From contig JAFMDL010000018.1 of assembly GCA_017857255.1 (NCBI GenBank), forward strand, positions 1 to 32,579: a stretch of 32,579 bases of DNA, given 5' to 3'. Shown in pieces: positions 25,655 through 32,579 of this stretch. Origin of the DNA: Puniceicoccaceae bacterium. Lineage in GTDB: Bacteria; Verrucomicrobiota; Verrucomicrobiia; Opitutales; Coraliomargaritaceae. Position numbers and translations under genes: made by a program. The first letter of the stretch is position 1. Each line of letters opens with the position of its first letter. The notes beneath the pieces were generated by a model that saw only the letters and a program-made list of their open reading frames with translations, was not told the DNA's origin and did no database searches.

Positions 25655-25674
25655 CTTTACTGTGATTGGTAAAG
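25655..25674 (-). promoter_or_regulatory. Inverted repeat CTTTAC-8nt-GTAAAG before the M48 gene
   Basis: Perfect 6-bp arms (25655-25660 and 25669-25674) lie about 22 bp upstream of the M48 ATG. This could be an operator or a 5' UTR hairpin. A weak promoter could lie just upstream: TTGCAC at 25703-25708 and TAAGAT at 25678-25683 on the minus strand, but their spacing of 19 bp is long. Confidence 0.25.
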
Positions 25675-25709
25675 CAAATCTTACCCAGTACGGATTCGTG
25701 TAGTGCAAT

Positions 25710-25741
25710 AAAAAACCCGCGACACAATGGTCGCGGGTTTT
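25710..25741 (-). terminator. Intrinsic terminator of the rho-pil operon
   Basis: A 12-bp perfect stem AAAACCCGCGAC (25712-25723) pairs with GTCGCGGGTTTT (25730-25741) around a 6-nt loop. Six A at 25710-25715 become the U-tract on the minus transcript. It lies 21 bp after the pilC stop and separates the pilus operon from the M48 gene. Confidence 0.95.
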
Positions 25742-25762
25742 GTAAATTAATTGTCTGTCAAA

Positions 25763-27016
25763 TCAACCAGTCAGCTGCTTGATGATCTCGACGATTGGCA
25801 GGAAGAGTGCAATCACGATAAAGCCCACGACCACCGCCAAGAATACGATCATAACTGGCTCAATGATTGATGTAATCCCAGCCACTGCATTGTCGACATC
25901 TTCATCATAGTTATCCGCTATACGGTTCAACATTTCTGAGAGTTCACCGGTTTCTTCTCCGACGTCGACCATGCTGGTCACCATATCAGGGAACACCTTC
26001 TCACGACCCATCGGCGCAGAAAGCGACTCACCATCGCGCACACTATCGTGGATGCGAGTCAACGCATTGGTGTAAAAGATATTTCCTGTAATATCTTTAG
26101 TAATAGTAATCGCTTGAAGAATCGGAACACCGCTGGAAAGCAATGTACCAAATGTGCGAGTGATACGTGCAATGTTCACCTTACTCACAAGGTCACCGAC
26201 TTTGGGTAAATTAATCGCACTCCAATTAAAACACTTCGAGCCGAGATCAGTCTTCAGCGCGAACTTCGCGGCGAAGAACAAGGTGACCATAAGCCCCATC
26301 GAAATTATGATATTATCACGTAGGAAATTACTAATACCGACCACTAGCAAAGTTGGTCCCGGCAGCGCGGCACCATCGAGCATGTCATCAAAAATGGTCT
26401 GGAATTTTGGTACGACGACGACCATCAGCAACACAACAATCGATACTGCTACACCGACCACCACGATTGGATAGACCATTGCGGACTGCACTTTTTTCTT
26501 GGTGCGCTGCGCCTTTTCCATGAAGCCCGCCAGACGGGAAAGCACGACGTCGAGCACACCACCAGCCTCACCCGCTTTAATCATGTTAATATAAAGACGG
26601 TCAAAAATCTTCGGGTGCTGGAGCAATCCATCGGAAAATGTATTACCCGATTTCACTTGATCAGCGATCTGCTCCAAGGATGCCTTAAAGCGCAAGTTCC
26701 GTTCTTGGCGAATCATTACCTCGATCGCGCGTAAGAGTGGTAAGCCAGCTTGCAGCAAGGTTGCCAATTGACGCGTAAACGTAGTCAATTCTTCGGGTTT
26801 GATTACCTTGCCAAAGTTCATCCCACCAGACTTGGCCTTGGCTTTAGAGGCTTTCTTAGACTTACCAGCAGCACCACCGCTTGATTCAGCGATGTTGGTG
26901 GGCATTAAGCCCATTGCGCTTACTTTAGAGCTCGCTTCATCTTGATTGGCAGCATCAACAGAACCGGTCTTTTGCTTACCGTTCTGATCAATTGCAGTAT
27001 ATTTAAATTTTGGCAT
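25763..27016 (-). CDS. pilC: Type IV pilus inner-membrane platform protein PilC (GspF family)
   Basis: PilC is the inner-membrane platform that couples the PilB/PilT motors to pilus assembly. The 417-residue protein has the typical N-terminus ([18 protein letters not shown]) and a Lys/Gly/Ala-rich linker at about 46-66. Two GspF domains follow, starting around [22 protein letters not shown] and [20 protein letters not shown]. Membrane helices are at about 183-205, 228-250 and 388-412. [12 protein letters not shown] near 365 is a strong family mark. It is the last gene of the run, 20 bp after pilB-2, and is followed by a terminator. Confidence 0.95.
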   Translation of the reverse strand: MPKFKYTAIDQNGKQKTGSVDAANQDEASSKVSAMGLMPTNIAESSGGAAGKSKKASKAKAKSGGMNFGKVIKPEELTTFTRQLATLLQAGLPLLRAIEVMIRQERNLRFKASLEQIADQVKSGNTFSDGLLQHPKIFDRLYINMIKAGEAGGVLDVVLSRLAGFMEKAQRTKKKVQSAMVYPIVVVGVAVSIVVLLMVVVVPKFQTIFDDMLDGAALPGPTLLVVGISNFLRDNIIISMGLMVTLFFAAKFALKTDLGSKCFNWSAINLPKVGDLVSKVNIARITRTFGTLLSSGVPILQAITITKDITGNIFYTNALTRIHDSVRDGESLSAPMGREKVFPDMVTSMVDVGEETGELSEMLNRIADNYDEDVDNAVAGITSIIEPVMIVFLAVVVGFIVIALFLPIVEIIKQLTG

Positions 27017-27036
27017 GGGGATGTGTGGTTGGATAA

Positions 27037-28725
27037 TTAAGTATACTTAAGGACTTCTTCTATCGTAGAATTTCCATCGAAAATTGCACGCAGGCCGTCA
27101 TCACGCAAGCTTCGCATACCCTGCTCAAGAGCTTTCTGCTTGATCGCCAGTGTTGGTGCGCGGTCATTGATCAATTCTCGCAGCGCATCGGAAACTACAA
27201 TCATCTCAAAGAGACCCACTCGGCCACGATAACCTGTGTTACTACACTCGGGGCAACCCTCACCATAAAAGAAGTCTTTTTCTGCGATTTCTAGTGGATC
27301 TACGTCCAATATCTCGATCATGTCATGGCCTGGCTCATAGGCAGTGCGGCACGACTTACAAATACGACGAACCAAACGTTGCGCAAGAATCGCCTCTAAT
27401 GAGGCAGAGATCAAAAATGGCTCAAGGCCCATATCGATCAAGCGAGTCACCGCACCCGGCGCGTCATTGGTATGCAATGTGCTCAACACCACGTGCCCTG
27501 TGAGCGATGCCTGTACCGCAATTTGCGCAGTCTCTAAATCGCGAATCTCGCCTACCATGATCTTATCCGGGTCTTGGCGCAGGAAGGCACGCAATGCTCG
27601 AGAGAAATCGAGTCCAACTTGATGGTTTACCGCAACCTGCATGATGCCATCGATCTCATACTCAACGGGATCTTCCGCGGTGAGAATTTTAGTCTCGACG
27701 CTATTCACCTCACGCAACGCACTGTAAAGAGTGGTCGTTTTGCCTGAACCAGTTGGGCCCGTCACAATAAAAATACCATTAGGCCGATCGACCAAGTCAC
27801 GAATCGTTTGTAAAATATCGGCAGGTAAGCTGAGCGCTTCCAAGTCCAGATTCACCACAGATTTATCCAAGACACGAAGTACGACACTTTCGCCAAACTG
27901 CGTCGGTAATGTCGAAACACGCAAATCCACCGGACGCCCGGCAATCGTCATCTTAATACGACCATCTTGTGGAATTCGTGACTCCGAGATATTCATATTC
28001 GAAAGCACTTTCACACGTGAAATGACCGGTACTGCAAGACTCTTTGGCGGCGGCGCCATCTCATATAGGGCACCGTCAATACGATAACGGATACGGAACT
28101 GGTCTTCGAATGGCTCAAAGTGAATATCCGACGCTTGATCCTTAATCGCTTGCTGCAAAACCAAATTTACAAAACGAATAATCGGTGTCTGATTTGCCAA
28201 GTCTGTTAAATCAGACCCTGAAAGGTCATCTTCGGCCTCGACGAAGCTATCTCCTAAATCTCCGAGAATGTCATCAATCGACGAGTCTTCCTCACCATAA
28301 GTCGAGACGACAAGCTCATCGATCAGATCAGGATCACAGACGACTATTTCAATATCCTTGTTCAGCGTAAAGGTGAGGTCGTCGATAATACTCGGATTAA
28401 ACGGATCCTTTGCTAACAGGGAAATAGAAGTCTCTGTCGCAGTAACAGGCACCACCGCATACATTCGTGCCGTGCTGGCCTTGACCACAGAGGCAACACT
28501 TTCAGGCACAGAGCTGGGCACTGAATCCTGATAAGTGTAGCCTAAATATTCAGCCACCGTACTCAGCACTTTCGTACGCTCCACTAAGCCAGAATCGATG
28601 ACGGAATCAGCAAGCGATTTCCCTGTATTCAGGTGCGACTCGTTCAGCTCCTCCAACTGTGCAGGATCAAGCAGTTCAGCGGACTTGATGATTTCGTATA
28701 TGGTATCGTTGTGATCTTCGAACAT
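27037..28725 (-). CDS. pilB: GspE/PilB-family assembly ATPase (second paralogue)
   Basis: This 562-residue hexameric-type motor ATPase would power pilin polymerisation (or type II secretion). It has an N-terminal GspE_N (MshEN) domain to about residue 140, an acidic linker, and the ATPase core: Walker [10 protein letters not shown] at 323-331, the Asp box EDPVEYE at 351-357, Walker B in [15 protein letters not shown] from 382, and the His box [10 protein letters not shown] from 414. A four-Cys zinc site has C456/C459 and C491/C494. Motifs are intact. It is 32 bp after pilT and 20 bp before pilC, so it is most likely the partner of that PilC. Two pilB-like genes in one operon is unusual. Confidence 0.92.
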   Translation of the reverse strand: MFEDHNDTIYEIIKSAELLDPAQLEELNESHLNTGKSLADSVIDSGLVERTKVLSTVAEYLGYTYQDSVPSSVPESVASVVKASTARMYAVVPVTATETSISLLAKDPFNPSIIDDLTFTLNKDIEIVVCDPDLIDELVVSTYGEEDSSIDDILGDLGDSFVEAEDDLSGSDLTDLANQTPIIRFVNLVLQQAIKDQASDIHFEPFEDQFRIRYRIDGALYEMAPPPKSLAVPVISRVKVLSNMNISESRIPQDGRIKMTIAGRPVDLRVSTLPTQFGESVVLRVLDKSVVNLDLEALSLPADILQTIRDLVDRPNGIFIVTGPTGSGKTTTLYSALREVNSVETKILTAEDPVEYEIDGIMQVAVNHQVGLDFSRALRAFLRQDPDKIMVGEIRDLETAQIAVQASLTGHVVLSTLHTNDAPGAVTRLIDMGLEPFLISASLEAILAQRLVRRICKSCRTAYEPGHDMIEILDVDPLEIAEKDFFYGEGCPECSNTGYRGRVGLFEMIVVSDALRELINDRAPTLAIKQKALEQGMRSLRDDGLRAIFDGNSTIEEVLKYT

Positions 28726-28757
28726 TGGGGGGGAATGAGCGCCTACAGGACACTAGC

Positions 28758-29840
28758 TTATGGATTTGTAAAACGAGCGCCATGCTCGACAAGTTTATCG
28801 TGCATGGCATTGGGGAGTTGAGATTTTAAAAGGGCTTCATCTGCACTAATCAAATCACGATTGAACAGACTCAGTAAGTGAGCGTCCAAGCCGATCATAC
28901 CATGTGCAGCACCTGTTTGAATATCGGAGTTAATGCGGTATGTCTTGTTCTCGCGAATCAGCTGTGCAATCGAATTAGTCGTCACCATAATTTCGAATGA
29001 AGCGATACGCCCGCCACCGGTTTTCTTACACAGAACCTGCGAAATCACCGCGACTACAGAGGACGCCAACTGTGTCCGGATTTGATCCTTCATCGCAGAT
29101 GGGAAGGCATCCACGATACGATCAACCGTGCGCGCCGCACCAGTTGTGTGCAATGTGGCAAAGACCAAGTGTCCTGTTTCCGCCGCACTCACGGCCGCTT
29201 CAATTGTCTCAAGGTCACGCATTTCCCCGACTAAAATTACGTCGGGGTCTTGGCGTAGTGCGCCACGAATCGCACTTGAAAAGGACGTGACATCGTTGCC
29301 AACTTCTCGCTGCGTCACGATGCATTTTTTATGCTCATGAAAATACTCAATCGGATCCTCAATCGTGATAATGTGCCCATCTTGATTTTCATTTATCCAA
29401 TTGACGATTGAAGCCAAAGTAGTCGATTTACCGGATCCAGTGGGGCCCGTTACGAGAATTAATCCACGTGGGCGACTAATTAGATCTTTAATCTGATCCG
29501 GTAACCCAATTTCTCTCAGTGTAAATAAATCATTTGGAATCTGCCGTAGCACCATCCCGTAATCTCCCTTAGCCCGGAAAACACTGACCCGAAAACGCGC
29601 ACGATCCATATAAGCGAAGCCAAAATCAGCCCCGCCAATGGTCTTCAATTGCTCCTGATTACTAACCGAGGTGATCGCCATCATCAAATCTTCAGTATCC
29701 TGTGCTGTGAGTTTTTCGCCCTCGACTGGAACCATGCTTCCGGACATCCGTAAAGTGGGAGCCTGATTCACCTGCAGATGTAAATCAGAAGCACCCTGAT
29801 CGACCATCAGCTCAAGCAAATCATTCATTTCATAACTCAT
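28758..29840 (-). CDS. pilT: Type IV pilus PilT/PilU-like ATPase with altered AIRNLIRE motif
   Basis: The 360-residue protein has the PilT domain plan: PAS-like N-terminal domain ([15 protein letters not shown] at 17-31) and ATPase core with Walker [10 protein letters not shown] at 132-140, [10 protein letters not shown], Walker B in [15 protein letters not shown], and [17 protein letters not shown]. No zinc site is present, which separates it from PilB. Retraction ATPases carry a C-terminal AIRNLIRE motif; here residues 290-297 read SIAQLIRE, so the Arg of AIR is Ala. That change is more like PilU or a divergent PilT. It lies between two pilB genes, 44 bp after the first and 32 bp before the second. 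Confidence 0.92.
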   Translation of the reverse strand: MSYEMNDLLELMVDQGASDLHLQVNQAPTLRMSGSMVPVEGEKLTAQDTEDLMMAITSVSNQEQLKTIGGADFGFAYMDRARFRVSVFRAKGDYGMVLRQIPNDLFTLREIGLPDQIKDLISRPRGLILVTGPTGSGKSTTLASIVNWINENQDGHIITIEDPIEYFHEHKKCIVTQREVGNDVTSFSSAIRGALRQDPDVILVGEMRDLETIEAAVSAAETGHLVFATLHTTGAARTVDRIVDAFPSAMKDQIRTQLASSVVAVISQVLCKKTGGGRIASFEIMVTTNSIAQLIRENKTYRINSDIQTGAAHGMIGLDAHLLSLFNRDLISADEALLKSQLPNAMHDKLVEHGARFTNP

Positions 29841-29884
29841 TTTTTACAGCGATTGAATTTAAAATTGTCAGAATTAAAGAGAGG

Positions 29885-31606
29885 TTACCCCGCTTCACCC
29901 ACGGTTGAATGCAGCACTTCTTCAGCCAAGGTGACACCTGCAATAACCTTACGGATACCGTCTTCACGCATGGTACGCATGCCCATCTCTTTGGATTTAG
30001 AACGCAAAGCTACTAAGCTGGCATCTTCATAAACCATCTGCTGTAACTCTTCGCTCATTGTGAACATCTCGAACACACCCACACGACCACGGAAGCCAGT
30101 CGAATTACATTTAGGACAACCCGCGCCTTTCATGAAATTTGCATCCAATGCTTGGTCGGACCGAATCCCCAAAGAACTCAGCAGCTTTTCATCAGGCGTA
30201 TGAGGTTGCTTACAATTTGGGCAAATCCGCCGCACCAACCGCTGCGCCAGCACTGCCCGTAACGCAGCAGCTACTAAGAATGGCTTGATGCCTATATCGA
30301 CCAATCGACTCACCGCGCTGGGCGCATCATTGGTATGCAGAGTACTAAAAACCATGTGTCCAGTGAGCGCCGCATTAATTGCAATTTCAGCGGTTTCTTT
30401 GTCTCGAATTTCCCCGACCATGATGATGTTAGGCGCTTGACGCAGCATCGATCGCAGTGCGGCAGAGAAAGTCATCCCCACATCGCGACGGACTTGCACT
30501 TGGTTCACTCCAGGCATCTCATACTCAACCGGATCTTCAACAGTAATGATCTTGCGGTCAGGATGATTGATGCAATTCAGAGCTGAATAGAGCGTAGTAG
30601 ACTTACCCGATCCAGTAGGACCAGTCACCAGAAAGACGCCATCGGGCATCGCAATAATACGTTCAAAAGTTGCTTGGTCATCACTAAAGAAGCCCAGTTC
30701 TGGTAAGCCTAAGTTTAAACCTTCCTTGTCCAGAATACGCATGACAATACTTTCACCAAACGCAGTAGGTAGGGTGGAAACACGCAAATCGATCACCTTC
30801 GGCCCAACCTTGATATTAATACGACCATCCAGAGGCACACGTTTTTCAGCAATACTCACATCAGACATGAGTTTAATACGAGATACGATCGATGGTTGCA
30901 GTCGCTTCGGTGGGTTTTCCACCTCGTGCAATACACCGTCAATACGGTATCGCACGCGGAAGCGTTTCTCTAGAGGCTCCATATGAATATCAGACGCACG
31001 GCGTTTCAATGCCTCCGAGATAACCATGTGCACGTATCGAATGATTGGCGCTTCGTCCTCACTCAGGTCGCCTTCCTCGCCTGTAGGAAGATCCAGATCC
31101 CCTTTACCCTCTTCTTCTGTACCCGTAAACAAGCTATCCACATTCTCTGCTTGTGCACTGTCATAATATTGGTGAATCGCCTTTTCAATTTCTTCGAGCG
31201 GCGCGACTCTACTCGTAATCGAACGCTGAATAACATGACTGATACTATCAATCGCATCCATATCCAAAGGATCACAAACCGCGAGTTCCAACTCATTGTC
31301 ATCCGCCTCGAGCGGAAAAACTTTATAACGGTTCGCCAGATCGTAAGGTAACAGCTCCAACGCCTCGTTGGAAACGCGAATGTCGGCAAGTTCAACAAAA
31401 TCCATGTTGAACTCTTCGGCAAGCGCTTTAGCAATCTGCACTTGGGTCACAATATTCTCTGTGACCAAACAGTCCAACGCAGCGGTATCTGGGTTGCCAT
31501 CCCCACCCTGCTCCGCAGCCTTTACACGGGCGTCTTCGATCGCAGCAGACTCTACGATTCCTTTATCAGTTAATAGTTGTAGAACAAATTCGTCAGCAGA
31601 AGTCAC
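29885..31606 (-). CDS. pilB: GspE/PilB-family assembly ATPase (first paralogue)
   Basis: The 573-residue protein has an N-terminal GspE_N domain (to about 150), an acidic linker (about 158-186), and a complete ATPase core: Walker [10 protein letters not shown] at 329-337, VEDPVEYE near 356, and [10 protein letters not shown] near 421. A zinc site has C462/C465 and C497/C500. In the Walker B region the usual RQDPD reads RQAPN (389-393), while the catalytic GEIRD is kept. The start is GTG at 31606; I see no strong Shine-Dalgarno. It is 44 bp downstream of rho. It differs clearly from the second pilB in the N-terminal half, so the two probably have different partners or regulation. Confidence 0.92.
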   Translation of the reverse strand: MTSADEFVLQLLTDKGIVESAAIEDARVKAAEQGGDGNPDTAALDCLVTENIVTQVQIAKALAEEFNMDFVELADIRVSNEALELLPYDLANRYKVFPLEADDNELELAVCDPLDMDAIDSISHVIQRSITSRVAPLEEIEKAIHQYYDSAQAENVDSLFTGTEEEGKGDLDLPTGEEGDLSEDEAPIIRYVHMVISEALKRRASDIHMEPLEKRFRVRYRIDGVLHEVENPPKRLQPSIVSRIKLMSDVSIAEKRVPLDGRINIKVGPKVIDLRVSTLPTAFGESIVMRILDKEGLNLGLPELGFFSDDQATFERIIAMPDGVFLVTGPTGSGKSTTLYSALNCINHPDRKIITVEDPVEYEMPGVNQVQVRRDVGMTFSAALRSMLRQAPNIIMVGEIRDKETAEIAINAALTGHMVFSTLHTNDAPSAVSRLVDIGIKPFLVAAALRAVLAQRLVRRICPNCKQPHTPDEKLLSSLGIRSDQALDANFMKGAGCPKCNSTGFRGRVGVFEMFTMSEELQQMVYEDASLVALRSKSKEMGMRTMREDGIRKVIAGVTLAEEVLHSTVGEAG

Positions 31607-31650
31607 AGTTTTTGGGGAAAGAGATAAGAGTGGGATTGAAAATAAATTAA

Positions 31651-32579
31651 TTACCGGGAGACACTGATCAAGAATTCCGCGTTAGTCTTGGTCTTCTTGA
31701 TACGTTGGATCAGCATTTCCATCGCATCAGTTGAAGGTAGCCCTTTCATTGCCCTGCGCAATGAATAAATTTTGAGCATTTCATCTGGGTGATAGAGCAA
31801 CTCTTCCTTACGCGTGCCACTCTTATCCATACTCAGCGCTGGGAATATACGTTTGTCGGAAAGGCCTCGATCAAGGTGCAACTCCATATTGCCAGTGCCC
31901 TTGAACTCCTCGAAGATGACTTCATCCATTTTGCTGCCAGTTTCGACTAGTGCAGTCGCAATAATCGTCAAACTGCCACCGCCCTCGATATTACGAGCAG
32001 AGCCAAAAAACCGCTTCGGCTTTTGGAGCGCATTGGCCTCAACACCACCCGATAAAATCTTACCACTACTTGGCATCGTCGTATTGTAGGCACGTGCTAA
32101 ACGAGTGATCGAATCAAGCAAAATAACAACGTCTTTGCCGACTTCTACCATCCGGCGTGCCTTCTCGATGACCATTTCAGCCGCATGCACATGACTTTCG
32201 GCAGTCTCATCGAAGGTAGAGCTAATCACCTCTCCAGTCACCTGACGGCGGAAGTCGGTGACTTCCTCGGGGCGCTCATCAATCAGCAAAATGATCAAAT
32301 GCGCATCTGGATAATTGCGTTGGATCGAATTAGCCATGCCCTGCATGAGCACTGTCTTACCTGTTCGCGGTGGTGCCACAATCAACCCACGTTGACCAAA
32401 GCCTACCGGAGTTAGGCAATCGACCACCCGCATTGACAAATTATCTGACTTTGATTCGGTATCTGACTCCATCAAAATACGCTCTAGCGGATAATACGGT
32501 ACGCCTTCTGTGAAGGGAACAATCTCACTCAAAGACTCTGGAGCTCGTCCCATCACTTCATTCACACAGACGACGAAGG
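31651..32579 (-). CDS. rho: Transcription termination factor Rho, N-terminus beyond right edge
   Basis: Rho is the hexameric RNA helicase that terminates transcription. About 308 residues are visible and the frame is open through the right edge ([14 protein letters not shown] continues upstream), so the N-terminal RNA-binding domain is missing from the window. The ATPase core has [17 protein letters not shown] (P-loop), [25 protein letters not shown] and the secondary RNA-binding region [17 protein letters not shown]. The Arg-finger/hexamer segment [15 protein letters not shown] follows, with SGTRKEELL near the end. The GTG at 32565 is internal, not the start. It is the first visible gene of the rho-pil run. 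Confidence 0.95.
   Translation of the reverse strand, partial: FVVCVNEVMGRAPESLSEIVPFTEGVPYYPLERILMESDTESKSDNLSMRVVDCLTPVGFGQRGLIVAPPRTGKTVLMQGMANSIQRNYPDAHLIILLIDERPEEVTDFRRQVTGEVISSTFDETAESHVHAAEMVIEKARRMVEVGKDVVILLDSITRLARAYNTTMPSSGKILSGGVEANALQKPKRFFGSARNIEGGGSLTIIATALVETGSKMDEVIFEEFKGTGNMELHLDRGLSDKRIFPALSMDKSGTRKEELLYHPDEMLKIYSLRRAMKGLPSTDAMEMLIQRIKKTKTNAEFLISVSR

Noticed and set aside
1-32579. tRNA genes, CRISPR arrays, IS elements, tandem repeats
   Set aside because: I looked on both strands and saw no cloverleaf, repeat-spacer pattern, transposase or long repeats.

Overview
The window is dense chromosomal sequence (about 50% GC by eye). It holds 27 protein genes, two of them cut by the window edges. 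There are no RNA genes, insertion sequences, phage remnants or CRISPR arrays that I can see. The gene set is housekeeping and cell envelope: a double-membrane bacterium with type IV pili, a TonB/ExbB/ExbD-type system, zinc-free ribosomal proteins bL31/bL36 and very few Shine-Dalgarno sites. I infer a marine-type Verrucomicrobiota, probably Opitutae (Puniceicoccales/Opitutales). This rests on the general look of the proteins and gene order, not on a database match.

Layout. 1-7.0 kb: a TPR protein (C-terminus off the left edge), glmM and trpD on the minus strand, uppP on the plus strand, and hrpB convergent with it. 7.1-13.2 kb: a secreted Sel1-repeat protein (+), dihydrolipoyl dehydrogenase, a small holin-4-like membrane protein and rarA (all -), then comEC (+) divergent from rarA. 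13.3-20.6 kb: a long minus-strand run, read from high to low coordinates: coiled-coil zinc-ribbon protein, 900-residue TPR protein, exbB, exbD, a divergent tonB-like gene, dCMP deaminase, yqgE, rpmJ and rpmE, closed by a strong terminator. 20.6-22.5 kb: small TPR gene, accA and an NTF2-like gene (+). 22.6-25.7 kb: M48 (Ste24-like) protease, secreted EEP-family phosphoesterase and PhnP-like metallo-hydrolase (-). 25.7 kb to the right edge: rho (N-terminus off the edge), pilB-1, pilT, pilB-2 and pilC (-), closed by a terminator.

How the genes fit together. UppP and GlmM feed peptidoglycan synthesis through lipid-carrier recycling and GlcN-1-P. TPR-ExbB-ExbD-TonB looks like a proton-motive-force-driven envelope module. 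The pil genes supply the motor ATPases and inner-membrane platform of a type IV pilus. With ComEC elsewhere in the window they make DNA uptake plausible, but no uptake genes are adjacent to each other. Four clear intrinsic terminators mark transcript ends (Sel1, lpdA, rpmJ-rpmE, accA) and a fifth follows pilC.

I did not find a convincing undescribed multi-gene system. The points most worth a second look are: the PilT-like ATPase with an altered AIRNLIRE motif lying between two PilB paralogues; the proline-poor TonB-like protein that keeps the transmembrane histidine; a ComEC without a metallo-beta-lactamase domain; UppP with an N-terminal extension and a loop insertion; and an intergenic region with crossing inverted repeats upstream of the large TPR gene. 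No gene-free stretch exceeds about 165 bp.
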